Part shown: positions 27,501 through 35,495 of the stretch, piece after piece
How the letters are laid out: every line of letters starts with the position of its first letter
How positions within the stretch are numbered: the stretch's first letter is position 1
Assembly (NCBI GenBank): GCA_028554795.2
Contig: CM068841.1
Coordinates: 21,748,308-21,812,307 of the forward strand
DNA: 64,000 nt
DNA from: Sinohyriopsis cumingii
Lineage: Eukaryota; Mollusca; Bivalvia; Unionida; Unionidae
Direction: 5' to 3'
Position numbers and translations under genes: made by a program
The notes under the pieces: model-generated
Told to the model about the DNA's origin: nothing
Database searches by the model: none
Seen by the model: only the letters and a program-made list of their open reading frames with translations

Positions 27501-29145
27501 TGTAAAGACTCCATGTTTTCCTTAGAATTATTACTGTCTATCGTTTTTGGTTAATATCATGTACTATTTCTTGCTTGAAAACTTCGATGTAAAAATCTAA
27601 ATGGGAGTCACATCCACAGAGTGGTGTTAAAGATGATTTGATTGTGTTGAAATAACATATTTACGAATTAAAACAATTTGATTCACACTCATATTTGTTG
27701 GATGCATTATGATTACAAACAAGCTCCTATAATTACAGGTTTCATCTAATTTGATTCTATCATGATATTTTGATTTTGGACATAACTATAGTCCTATACC
27801 TAAAAGTATATTACCAGTATAAGTTAGGTTTCTTTTTGAGAGGTTTAACACGGTTTCTTTATGTCTCTGAATTTTATTTGCGTCCCTTTTTCTGGTTTCC
27901 ATTCTCTCGTACTTTTGAATCTCATGATTCTACTTGTTGATCCTATGATATCGTTTCTATTAGTTTTTATACAATCTTTATCAGTTTCGCAACGTGTTTG
28001 TTACATACACTGATGCTGGCTAACCCATCTTTACGTCTGCCCTGGGGAGTCAAGTATTACCGTTTCTGTTGTGAATCATTAGCATTCTTTTTTTAATTTA
28101 CGAAATTCTTTTTATGTCCACTATTTGGTTCATTGATGTTTTGGGGTGGGTTTTGCGTTTATTACGTATCCTTGCAATAGTTTGTTTTGGGTTTGACAAC
28201 GTCTTTTCATACTGTATAATTCTCTGTTGTTTTCATGTTTTGTTGTTTGAATGCTGTTTTTTATGCATTGCATACTGTTCTTCAGTATTATTATCTCGTT
28301 GAACTTGTTGTTTACTGTCTACTAATTTGTTAAGTTTTTGTTTTGCTTCAAAGGTTTATTATTTTTCGAAAACAGTATAGTTCACATACTTCTTGATCAA
28401 AGTCAAAAAGATTATATCTGTCAATTTCTTCTTCAATTCGTTCCTAACACTTTCCAACTACTTTCTTATGTTAAGTGATCTCGCTGCTTCGTCTGCAATT
28501 ATGTCGCATACATTCAGCGAAACCTTATCCAAAAAGGTTGCCAGTTGATTTTCTGAATTCTTCAGTCCAGTTTCGGATGTATATTTCACGTCTTAATCGT
28601 AGACCTGACGGAATAATTCATTCTTCAACACAGTTGCTCAAAAACCTACTACGATGACTACTTTTCATTTCGTTTCGTGAAAGTTATGTAGTTATCTGGT
28701 CACTGAATGAATATATTTTGAAAATGGGTTTGCATTTTCACGTGTTTCTAAAAAAAAACCGATCAAATAAATTTATATCCACTATGGTTAATAGAAATAA
28801 AAACTTAACTATGCAAAGTTATTCATGATTATATTAGTTTGTCTTCCTTACCCTTTTATTTAAAATAAGTTCCAATTCAGACGATCAAGTCGATTTAACA
28901 ACTCTGAAGGAGAATAATTATGTCCAGTGTTTAAACTAAGTCTGGAGTCAAACGTTGGCATAACCATTAATTGAATATTTTCACAACTTCAGTGCGGATT
29001 CTTTAAACGGAAGAAAAAGGAGGAGATGGAAAAAAGGAAAAGTGATGACGCTAAGATACTAGTCAAAAGTGATGAAGTTGCTAGCCAGGAAAACAAGGAT
29101 GAACAAAAGAAGGAGGTGACTGAGAAAGAAAATAAAGATGCGTAA
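3023..29145 (+). CDS. Integrin alpha subunit gene A, 3' part (8 exons)
   Basis: This is the C-terminal half of an integrin alpha subunit, a single-pass membrane receptor that pairs with a beta subunit to bind matrix or cell ligands. Exons read with GT/AG borders: 3023-3178, 6356-6870, 7330-7507, 17107-17214, 19890-20009, 20823-20915, 26180-26299, 28993-29145. Phases are consistent throughout: 0 everywhere except phase 2 between the second and third exons. Together they encode the thigh end, calf-1, calf-2, one transmembrane helix and a tail with the family's hallmark GFFKR motif, ending at TAA. The introns are large and carry a full-length LINE, LINE relics, SINEs and two minisatellites. Gene B on the other strand (61436-53466) has the same exon order and phases, so the two are paralogs. 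Upstream exons, including the propeller, are outside the window or unrecognised. The family call is strong; the subtype is not known. Confidence 0.9.
4313..4492 (-). repeat. tRNA-derived SINE, family B, copy 1
   Basis: Read on the - strand, the right end is a tRNA-like head with a box A-like stretch (TGGCCAAGTGGCCTA) and a box B-like stretch (GAGTTCGAGTCTC). A body follows that contains GATAAGGCTTGACAGTAGCTTC and a TTCCGGTGTTTTC stretch. The same head and body arrangement occurs on the + strand at 9696-9950 and 54673-54915. The copy is diverged and lies in the first visible intron of integrin gene A. Confidence 0.7.
4981..5076. repeat. (TA)n microsatellite running into (CATA)n
   Basis: About 68 bases of alternating TA are followed by six ACAT repeats. 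The open frames through it, rich in Tyr-Ile or Thr-Tyr-Ile-His, are artefacts of the simple repeat. Confidence 0.95.
5545..5990 (-). mobile_element. LINE relic, C-terminal end of ORF2 (EN-RT type with C2H2 end)
   Basis: On the - strand the frame reads LRWAGHAARMPDHRLPKQLF, which is the region after the reverse transcriptase that also occurs in the full LINE at 10960-15161 (LRWLGHVRRMEDGRLPKDIL). It runs, with at least one frame change, to a C2H2-type end with C-x2-C and H-x-H spacing near 5545-5600. Only the last ~140 codons of the LINE protein remain, so this is a 5'-truncated old copy in an intron of integrin gene A. Confidence 0.8.
6356..6870 (+). CDS. Integrin alpha A exon (calf-1)
   Basis: The exon has a TTTTTTCAG acceptor and an AATGG|GTAAGA donor. 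It is 515 nt, with 171 codons plus 2 bases (phase 2). It starts IEFQKDCPNNDC, a cysteine pair seen at the start of integrin calf-1. Two further cysteines (DIQCSF and LVCSYGNP) fit the calf-1 disulfide and the family's C-x-x-GNP element. In gene B the equivalent 3' part is a separate exon (61163-61436), so gene B has an extra intron here or gene A has lost one. Confidence 0.88.
7330..7507 (+). CDS. Integrin alpha A exon (calf-1/calf-2)
   Basis: The acceptor is TTCACGCAG and the donor GAT|GTAAGC; the exon is 178 nt, entered in phase 2 and left in phase 0. The reading starts GLSRPNSVSMRAGRDTYEV, completing a glycine codon split with the previous exon. The beta-sandwich-like sequence matches the exon of gene B at 60098-60284 (GVSKPEQIFF..., SFTNMGSN against DLLNQGPS). 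Confidence 0.85.
7508..8754. other. Intron, nothing recognised
   Basis: AT-rich intron of integrin gene A with T-rich runs. I see no coding frame and no clear repeat before the SINE that starts near 8755. Confidence 0.6.
8755..9030 (-). repeat. tRNA-derived SINE, family A, copy 1 (nearly full length)
   Basis: On the - strand it has a tRNA-like head with box A (GTGGCCCAGTGGTTAGAGCG) and box B (GGGTTCGATAACC). A body follows with GGTACTAACAGCTGCC, GTTAGTGTTAGGAC and GACTGGGTGGGACATCATG. The same body occurs at 24292-24495 and 26592-26885 on the + strand. The body resembles bivalve SINEs of the BivaMD type as I remember them; I could not check this. Confidence 0.8.
9696..9950 (+). repeat. tRNA-derived SINE, family B, copy 2
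   Basis: The head has a box A-like CCCGAGTGATCTAAAGCG and a box B-like GGTTCAAATC. The body shares GAGAAAGCTTGCCA, a CGGTAG/GGTGG step, TTTCGCCACC and TACTGGCCG with the copy at 54673. It is a diverged copy in an intron of integrin gene A. Confidence 0.75.
9951..10947. other. Intron, nothing recognised
   Basis: Very AT-rich, with two overlapping short open frames that look random. It ends at the 12-bp target site of the LINE. Confidence 0.6.
10948..10959 (+). repeat. Target-site duplication of the LINE, left copy
   Basis: AATGCAAACAAT occurs here and again at 15162-15173, directly flanking the LINE. A perfect 12-bp match is the footprint of target-primed reverse transcription. Confidence 0.88.
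10960..15161 (+). mobile_element. Full-length non-LTR retrotransposon (EN-RT-C2H2 LINE), ~4.2 kb
   Basis: A copy-and-paste element that encodes its own apurinic-type endonuclease and reverse transcriptase. The borders are set by perfect 12-bp direct repeats (10948-10959, 15162-15173). The element is GC-rich against very AT-rich surroundings. It starts with a G run, has a ~0.9-kb 5' region containing an imperfect tandem duplication (about 11210-11340, ~65 bp per unit), then one long coding region, and ends in an (ATGA)n-like tail. The protein is of the kind often misannotated as craniofacial development protein 2. I would place it in the Jockey/I supergroup, perhaps Nimb, but did not test that. 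The long open frame and perfect duplication suggest recent insertion. It lies in the intron between integrin gene A exons 7330-7507 and 17107-17214, in sense orientation. Confidence 0.93.
11871..15149 (+). pseudogene. LINE ORF2: endonuclease, reverse transcriptase, C2H2 end
   Basis: One frame is open from about 11871 to 15149 except for a single TGA at 13866-13868. Motifs in order: FASWNVRTM (EN start, ~11940), ALQETRL, SVYAPT, LLGDFNARVG and SDHALV (endonuclease), NDKAPGSDSIPPEAI, NYRGISLLS, QCGFRAGRSTTDMIF, FIDLTKAFD (RT), then SFPINSGVKQGCVLAPTLF and MLFADDAAL (the catalytic FADD near 14150). RRLRWLGHVRRMEDGRLPKD and a terminal CTNC...HSH...C finger close the protein. The stop falls where relatives I remember have Cys (KIG-C-PPKLL), so it is a simple TGC/TGT-to-TGA change. 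No in-frame ATG precedes FASWNVRTM. An ATG at 11867 would lead into this frame only with a one-base difference near 11881-11883, so the start is unsettled. The copy is probably dead for retrotransposition but very young. Confidence 0.9.
15162..15173 (+). repeat. Target-site duplication of the LINE, right copy
   Basis: AATGCAAACAAT, identical to 10948-10959, directly after the (ATGA)n tail. Confidence 0.88.
15174..17106. other. Intron, nothing recognised
   Basis: AT-rich. About 16450-16990 is extremely AT-rich with loosely repeated AATATA and TTTTGAAA blocks, perhaps a decayed repeat, but I could not define a unit. No coding frame is supported. Confidence 0.55.
17107..17214 (+). CDS. Integrin alpha A exon (calf-2)
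   Basis: The acceptor is ATTCACAG and the donor TTCA|GTAAGT; the exon is 108 nt, phase 0 on both sides, and encodes 36 residues starting VNSAPGCSVSCMEMNKTF. It follows the exon ending 7507 in phase. The gene B counterpart at 59094-59204 is 111 nt and also phase 0. Confidence 0.8.
17215..19889. other. Intron, nothing recognised
   Basis: Mixed AT-rich sequence without repeats or frames that I can support. A few short open frames (18009-18656, both strands) overlap each other and resemble nothing known to me. Confidence 0.55.
19890..20009 (+). CDS. Integrin alpha A exon (calf-2)
   Basis: The acceptor is AAATACAG and the donor TCT|GTAAGT; the exon is 120 nt, phase 0. It encodes NCSSDNCPVYKCTIKNIPPR... 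and then the beta-strand VVVSLTLDMNIKLPNVLS. This calf-2 block, with its C-x5-C spacing and paired cysteines, matches gene B exon 57695-57811 (NCNSSYEYEYVCHMGIL... YVSLKLDIKDI) very clearly. Confidence 0.88.
20715..20761. repeat. (ATT)n microsatellite
   Basis: Near-perfect TTA/ATT triplets just upstream of the next exon of integrin gene A. Confidence 0.9.
20823..20915 (+). CDS. Integrin alpha A exon (calf-2 end)
   Basis: The acceptor is CCTTTATAG and the donor GAG|GTAGGT; the exon is 93 nt, phase 0. It encodes QGKSLEIASTATVNIENSTN and on to the residues leading to the membrane. It matches gene B exon 57141-57221 in position and phase (LELVSHIAVTAP against LEIASTATVNIE). Confidence 0.85.
21200..21960 (-). 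mobile_element. LINE relic, C-terminal third of ORF2
   Basis: On the - strand, in changing frames, it reads like the C-terminal part of an EN-RT LINE. FTVNGQTLVAVYKLTYLG and a stretch ending NARIAKAS-like sit near 21780-21900. QLPKKIYSELKEGKRNQIGQ and KDSLKSSLKHFNIDPE lie near 21330-21460. It has several frame changes and no intact domain. It resembles, but is not a copy of, the full LINE at 10960-15161, and lies in an intron of integrin gene A. Confidence 0.75.
22073..23566. repeat. Minisatellite, ~31 units of 48 or 47 bp
   Basis: Head-to-tail units of the type AGAATCTTAGTAAAGGCCTA + ATATGTTTGTCTTCTAACC + ACTGTAC. Two variants are interspersed. The 48-bp variant has TAAAGGCC(T/C)AT...TTTGTCTTCT. 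The 47-bp variant has TAGAGGACCAT...TCTGTCTCT. The frames through it (Val-Arg-Arg-Gln-Thr-Tyr-Tyr repeats on the - strand) are a by-product of the period. It lies in the intron before the transmembrane exon of integrin gene A. Confidence 0.95.
23567..24291. other. Intron, nothing recognised
   Basis: AT-rich sequence between the first minisatellite and a SINE fragment. No frame or repeat can be supported. Confidence 0.55.
24292..24495 (+). repeat. tRNA-derived SINE, family A, 5'-truncated copy 2
   Basis: It shares the body of the copies at 8755-9030 and 26592-26885 (GGTACTAACAGCTGCCTCG, GTTAGTGTTGGAACTGGTC, GTGACTGGGTGCGACATCATG, ACTGCAGACATCGTAG) but lacks the tRNA-like head. It runs into a (CT)n microsatellite. 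Confidence 0.8.
24500..24540. repeat. (CT)n microsatellite
   Basis: About 20 CT dinucleotides directly after the SINE fragment. Confidence 0.95.
24780..25853. repeat. Minisatellite, ~21 units of 51 bp
   Basis: Head-to-tail units built on ATGGACAAGATACTAATATA + TACAACAGCCAGCTCC + AATCACGATGACGCT. Because 51 is a multiple of 3, the + strand stays open as a 17-residue repeat (MDKILIYTTASSNHDDA). Units lacking two bases shift the frame between two open stretches. There is no splice signal, known domain or flanking homology that would make it coding. The middle and right units are almost identical, so the array is recently expanded. Confidence 0.93.
26180..26299 (+). CDS. Integrin alpha A exon (transmembrane helix)
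   Basis: The acceptor is AAATTTCAG and the donor AAG|GTAAGA; the exon is 120 nt, phase 0. It encodes a short proline-containing stalk (IRTRVIPMSPHPEPIA) and then WWIIFVSVLCGILLIVILIL ending LWK, a typical integrin alpha membrane helix. It is the same length as the gene B exon 56725-56844. Confidence 0.93.
26592..26885 (+). repeat. tRNA-derived SINE, family A, copy 3
   Basis: Part of the tRNA-like head remains (CGCCTCGGATGCGGGAGGT, GGTTTGAACCCC as box B). The shared body follows: GGTACTAACAATTGCCTCG, GTGACTGGGTGGGACATCATG, CTGCGGCATGATGCCCCAG. It is the longest + strand copy, in the last intron of integrin gene A. Confidence 0.82.
26886..28992. other. Last intron of integrin gene A, AT-rich, possible old repeat
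   Basis: T-rich on the + strand. Near 28470-28660 the - strand reads a short stretch (FLSNCVEE, PSGLRLRREIYIRNW) that resembles proteins encoded by invertebrate repeats I cannot name. The stretch is short and interrupted, so I call no gene. Confidence 0.4.
28993..29145 (+). CDS. Integrin alpha A last exon (cytoplasmic tail)
   Basis: The acceptor is CAACTTCAG. The exon holds 50 codons and a TAA at 29143-29145. It begins CGFFKRKKKEEMEKRKSDDA. GFFKR is the membrane-proximal motif that holds integrin alpha and beta tails together in the resting state, and is nearly diagnostic of the family. The remaining tail is lysine- and glutamate-rich and longer than most vertebrate alpha tails. An AATAAA-type signal lies downstream at about 29225. 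Confidence 0.95.
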   Translation, partial: CGFFKRKKKEEMEKRKSDDAKILVKSDEVASQENKDEQKKEVTEKENKDA

Positions 29146-31928
29146 CATAATCCACTAAATCAAAGAACGAAGTATTATTGTCAGGTGCAAGCAGTTTTTG
29201 GATGTAACACACCACATTTCTCGAATAAAATATAAATCCTAATTGACAAGTGTAAAATGAAAATAAAACTTCAAAATGTCACAGTCTTAGACTGATATAC
29301 ATGATATTTGAAAGAAACTTCAACGGAAGTATCGTACACTTTGAATCCTTTAGCATGAGGTTTGAGAATTTCTATGCTCTAAATGATATTTCCCAAAACA
29401 GATATTCGTCGCAAATGCAAACTTTGGATTGTGAATGCCAGCCTTCGAACTGTAGTCACGTAGAGACTCGTGGTATAAAACCAAAATAAAATGTAAGCAA
29501 CTCCGTTCATAGATTCTTATGAATGGGAATTGAATTAATGTCATCCATTTCTATTTTATATAATCTTGTACTGTAGAACCCATCTATTCAGCCTTAAACT
29601 GTATTACCTTTCGCATCACTCTTTGCTCTTAAGATTTTGTAATACTTTGTAATTTTCCAGGAGATATTTAAAATCCATTATATACGTATATATATTTCTT
29701 AAACTGCCGATATGGCTTGTCAGTTATGGGACTAAAATCCTAATCCTGCTTTTATTTTTAAAAAACGTTTAAAACTAATTTGTTAAAATTTGAATTTAAT
29801 GCGATTTCAAATATTGCATATATGTTATTTCACGATATTTCGCTAAGTTGCACGGTCAGCACTGGTCATTCTACTGCACACACTGACAAAATTAACGGTA
29901 ATTGAGGTCGTCCTAATGAATGGTCTCACAAATGACTTTTAACTTTTAACCCACATACCCGAGTAGCATGCTTTGTAACTAAGACAAATTAATGGATTAC
30001 CTCAACACAGTTATAATAGTGTTGACATAATTTGTGTTGAGTTTCATAGTCATATCGAAGTTATTTTTAATTTTAAGTGGACTGGTCATATTAAATATAT
30101 AGTTCAATCACCAAATAAACAACTGGAAGCCCTAAACCAAATTTTAAAACTCACATTTGACTAACAAATAATTATGTTCAAAAACTAACACAAGTACAGC
30201 TTGATGCCAATGCCTGAACGTAAAGAAGATTTTGAAACTGGTTGAAATAGTCTGGGAAACCGAAGAAAGCTTCAAAAACTCTGCTTATTATATGAAATAA
30301 AAAATAATATTGTTGACAAATGCTTCCTGCAACTTGTATCTCCATGTCCTGTTGGAACTATTTAATAAATGGCGAAGATGTTAGCGAAATACTATCACTA
30401 TTGACTCTTTTTCGCACATTCTTTTTCCCTAGCGCTATGCATCCCTCGACTGCTCTCCCTTTTCCGTTGAGAAAATCCCTAAGCATTACCTCCTTTACAT
30501 GTAGAATAAAACAAATGACTGTCTGTGCACCGATCTTATACTACGGTACGGGAGGAATTAATATTCTTCCCTTCCAAATGAGGTATCCATGTTGTTCTGT
30601 TAACTCCAATCTTATTCGAGTCAACTTTTGAAATATTCCAAAATATTCATGTGGACTTTGTTTAGAAAATCCAAAGCATTTTTATCGAGTGGCCCACGCA
30701 TAAATTTGCCAGAGCAAGCTTATCGACCTATTCGATTGTTTCTTTCTATATCGACCGTATCTTAAGTACACGGGAAAATTAAATGAAAATGAATATATCT
30801 CAGCATGAAAATGAATATATCTTAGTTCATATTTAAAATTTCATTAACAAAACTGGAAGATTTCCGTCTTAGTAGTAAATTTTATATGGCTTCATCCTAA
30901 ATTCTAATCTTTCATATATGTTTTAGCACCAGTGCTCTACATGCACTATATATTAACGTTGTTTTTGTAGTATATAGAATATATTTTGTCTCTATTGATT
31001 TGTGTACATAATAATTGTAAGAGAGAGGACCTTAGATCATGTGATCACGAATGACCTAATCACATTGCCATGTTTTAATCTGAATCGGACATAATTTGAA
31101 AACGGTTATGTATAGTAAGATTAATGTCATGCCGCTTTCTGATTTCAGCAAAACCTGCAAGTTATTGAACTCCAAAGATAAACTTGTGCAACATATGTCT
31201 GCTAAATAATTATTTCATGTTATATAAAGTTTGCTGATTTTTTTTTTCTTGGTGTTTTGTTTTTGTTAAAATTTTGTTTTTCTGTTTTGTTTTCGATTTG
31301 CTTATGCTCTGCATGTATTGCAGACAACAACGTCAATGCTAGTTAGTCCTGGGGTTGATAAATTCTTGGCTCTTTATTCCAATTTATAGACCAAGTATCG
31401 TATATGTACAAAATAAAGGCCTTCGGTGTGTGTTAGAGAGACAGAGAGAGAGAGAGATTTTGTAGTACCTGCTTACTTCATTGTGTAGTATATCCGTTCT
31501 CAAAACTATATTGCATTATGAAAGTTAACCTCCAATACTTCCGTCTATGATATCTCAGTTTTGTCGAACCTGACTTGGGGTAAGCATTATACAGTATTGC
31601 TTTGGCACACATGTGTATGTCGTCCGTACACTTGTAGGTATGTAATTTCGTTTTTTTTCTTTCTTCACAATTGAGTAAAGTGTTTTACCAACACATGTTT
31701 AAATGTTTCAAGACATACGTTTGTTTGAACATCACTTTATTTATATAGAACTGTTGCATTGACTAAATCTGGGAAAACCTTAATAATTGGAAATATACTG
31801 TACATCTCCGCGTTTTATTAGCATTAGTTTCTTAATTTTGTTGTTGGTGGGAATATTTTTTCTTCATCGTTATTTTAAAATTTTGTAAAGTTGTAAATGT
31901 ATTTTAAAACAATGTGCATCTTATAATG

Positions 31929-32000
<72 letters not shown>

Positions 32001-32689
32001 GTATGTATGTTTTAAAATGTTGCTTTCTTGAAGCTCTTTAGATTGCAGGTGACATTCGCCTTTAGAATAGCATCAGCGTTATCCAAAACATTCTGGATTT
32101 AGAAAATCAAATGTTACTTTTACTGATAGTACATGCGTGGTTTTGATATTATCAAGAGATTGAAATTGTAACCCATGTTGATAATACAAGTATTTCATAT
32201 ACTGATGCATAATCCAGCTCTCTGTTTTTTACACGCCCGTCTTATTGTGTGCGTATTATATTCTTGCGCTGTCCTATTTACCGCTTGTCCGTTAATATTT
32301 GCTTTGTAACGGTTAAATAAACTTTTATTAGTCTTTGTCTAAGTGTATATTATGCCATGGAATTTTGACGCGTATCATAGCCGTACCCTTACCTCAAGGT
32401 CACCTGACACGGCAAGGTAAAAAGTAAAGTATGTGACTTGTATCCTTGTGTAGGGCATTACCTTTGAACTGATGAATGTATTTTTATTAAAATTTAGACA
32501 ATCATATATAGACATACAATAGCCACGACCAACTGCTTGCTTCAAAGTTAACGTAAATTTTTGTCACTAGTATCTCTTATAGACCACTCCAGATATTGTT
32601 ATGAAATTTTAACTACCGATACGTATCACCTGAGTAAGGATCATGGCCATTACAATGCAAAATATAAATCTACACATGAATGGGTATAA
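29146..32689. other. 3' UTR of integrin gene A, then intergenic
   Basis: AATAAA-like signals occur at about 29225 and 29262. The rest is AT-rich without supported genes. Short features include a direct repeat of ATGAAAATGAATATATCT (~30783-30825), a GA run near 31436-31458 and a (TA)n microsatellite at 31928-32010. Confidence 0.6.
31928..32010. repeat. (TA)n microsatellite
   Basis: About 60 bases of pure TA, edged by GTATGTATGT on the right. Confidence 0.95.
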
Positions 32690-33775
32690 GTTTGAACCAA
32701 TGCCGATGTTTAAATAAAACTTTATATTGTATTCACATACATATACCCTGCCTCAAGTTCAATATCGTTCTTAGTTATAATGCAAGCCAGTGCCCAATTT
32801 ATTTGACCTGGCTAAAAATGTTTAACCCTTACAGAAACTTTTATGAAACTTTACCCAGCTCCACGTCTTGTTATACAAACGTCAAGTCCCTAACTCAAAG
32901 ATCAAGATTTTTACAAGAGAAACGGTCAGAGATGGAGCTTATTTGTTGTCATCGAGGTGTACGAAACCAAGGTGTTACTGGACAGTACTATCACATTGCA
33001 CCAACATGTCATGAACATATGCAAGATTGCATATCTTGAGCTGAGACACATCAGCTCAATTCGCAAATATCTTTCAGTTGATGCCACTAAAACACTTGTG
33101 TGTTCATTAGTACTTTCAAGACTGGACAATTGTACCTTAATTCTGTCTGGTTCATCTCAATATCTACTCCAGAAACTTCAAAAAGTTCAAAACACATCTG
33201 CTTGGATCATACTTAGAGTACCACGATCAGAGCACACCTCCCCGCTGCTCTGTGCCCTACACCGGCTATCCATTCGATCCAGAATCAAACAAAATTTGTT
33301 GTCTGTGCTACGTTTCACTGTCGGACTCTAGTCCAACATACCTATCCGATCTCACCCATGTGTACACACCAGCAAGATACTTACGCTCCTCTTCTGACAA
33401 TCGTATACTCATTATTCCCACTATGAAAACAAAGTTATATGGACAGCGTTCTTTTGCATACCAGGGCCCAGCAACGTGGAATGAATTGCCCACTGAACTT
33501 AGAGAGAAAGACACAGTGATCACATTCAAGAGGGCTCTCAAAACTCACTTATTTCACTGCAAGAACAAACTTAAAGACCTGATAAAGTTTCCTACCTGAA
33601 ATATTCTCAGCATGTTTTTTATTTTTTAATGTTTTTCTAATTTCATGGTATTTGATTTTGTAATAATATTGTATGTGTTTTTATCTTATAGGTGTTGTCT
33701 AATGCTGTAAAGCGCTTAGAGCTTCTAAATATTAGGCGCTATACAAAGTCCTCATTATTAGTATTATTATTATTA
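32690..33775 (+). mobile_element. CR1/L2-like LINE, 5'-truncated
   Basis: From about 32950 the + strand reads the C-terminal end of a CR1/L2-type reverse transcriptase: LDSTITLHQHVMNICKIAYL, HISSIRKYLSVDATKTLVCS, LSRLDNCTLILSG, LLQKLQKVQNTSAW. After one frame change near 33320 it reads SPTYLSDLTHVYTPARYLRS, GQRSFAYQGPATWNELPTEL and FKRALKTHLF. A short 3' region with GTAAAGCGCTTAGAGC and GGCGCTATACAAAGTCC ends in (ATT)n, the usual 3' end of such elements. The left border is uncertain. It lies downstream of integrin gene A. Confidence 0.88.
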
Positions 33776-34344
33776 TTCTATTTTTGTTGGAATTTAAAAA
33801 CATATTATTCATTGGTTGATTATATTTCTACTCATATTGCTACGTGTGTCAGTTATGGTATGAAATACGTAACAATAATTGCAATTTATGAGTATATGTG
33901 TACATTAATCCTTGTTCATAACAATATATATTTCGTCCAAACAATCCTAATGTGATTTAAAGGTTGCTCACACTTGCTAGTTTAAGAGGATCTCCAAGAA
34001 CTGATAATTCGACGGAGAATGAATTCAGATAACGCGGCTCTTCTGTTATAAAAAGCAGACATTAGAGAGAAAGCGTTGATGTACTTGCATTAAGGAAATA
34101 GTAGTACGTAATGGCTTCGAATATTTGCAAACTTTACACAAAACAGTTGTAACCAAGTCCTAAGTTATTAGGGGTACATATCCGAGCAGGACAACAAGTT
34201 GCTCTCCATATGTTCTGTTTTTATTTTTTTATATTACTGGTCGTGACGGGAAAGAACTTTACAGTAACGTATCCAATCGTTTATCATTCACCATGCAGGT
34301 ATTTTGAACTATAGTATCTTATCTTTAAAATCACCATTTTATAG

Positions 34345-34383
<39 letters not shown>

Positions 34384-35490
34384 CTATCAGTCCAGCAGCA
34401 GTTGTTCCCCTATGAAAATTCGTAATGCAGCATGTACGGATGTTCTCCACCACGATCAGTAATGTGAGCGAATAATAAAAAGTGGCAGAGAACATGTTAT
34501 TAGCAAACATATTTGAGCAGAAATTGCGTTAGGTCTCCGTGAACCATTAATATTGTGTAACGTCTACCTAAAAATATAACACAAATAGTATGAAACATCA
34601 TATTTTGTATTTGGGTACGATATTTTTAAATCCACCTTTTCTGTATTTTCTACACAGAATGAGAAATACTCTATTGTAACTTATTTTTAATGTTTGACAC
34701 TTTAATTTCCTAATTGTTTTAGTATATCTTATATTGCATTCTCCATATACTGTAGATTTTGTCACGTGCTTCCTGGTCTATGAAAATTGGCTTAGATCGA
34801 TCTCTCAGTTAGACTTACATAAGAATTGTACAATTTGCAATCCTCAACAAAGAATACTACAACAAACTAACAATATTAACTTCGGTTGACGATAAACATG
34901 TTCTGTGTTCTTTCGATTTAGGTACTTGTTAAATAAATATTTTATTATGGTTGATAGAACTTACTAGTATCTCAAAAGCCCAACACCTTATAAATTAAAT
35001 AGCAAAGTATGTTAGTTCTCTACCATTATTGCTAACTCTGATGTTATATGAGGAGGGTCAGTTCAGGATTGCAACAAGGACACGGCTCCAAAGTGCAGAG
35101 AAATGAAAGATAATATATAAAAGGCAAAACGACTTTTAGTCAGAATTAGTGAAAATAATTTTTTTATATGTTCATACCAATCCCTCGCATCCCTGTTGAG
35201 GTCTATGGCTGCCTTTTGTATAGACGACATTTTCAAACAACATTGACAATGCTGCACTTGGGCTTATGTCAGTCAATACCCCTCCAAAAAAGCTAAGACT
35301 AAAAGTGTCATTAAACATTAACTTCAGATCCTAAGTAACTTTAAAACCTTGCGTCACATATTAATCTATGATTTATTCATCAACTGAGCTAACGAAGGGC
35401 AAATAGGTTTTACAGTACATTTAAGAAAATAATAATAATAAAAAGCTCCAGAAATAAATGTTATTTTACTGTACATTTTAAGTTCATATT
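33776..35490. other. Intergenic, nothing recognised
   Basis: AT-rich sequence between the LINE and the Polinton, with a (CT)n microsatellite at 34348-34381. No coding frame is supported. Confidence 0.6.
34348..34381. repeat. (CT)n microsatellite
   Basis: Seventeen CT dinucleotides. Confidence 0.95.
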
Positions 35491-35495
35491 CCAGG
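35491..35495 (+). repeat. Target-site duplication of the Polinton, left
   Basis: CCAGG here and at 52520-52524. If one ambiguous T is counted the repeat is TCCAGG, 6 bp, the length known for Polintons. Confidence 0.75.

Noticed and set aside
31436-31458. GA run as a regulatory GAGA site
   Set aside because: A plain microsatellite in intergenic sequence with no gene start near it.
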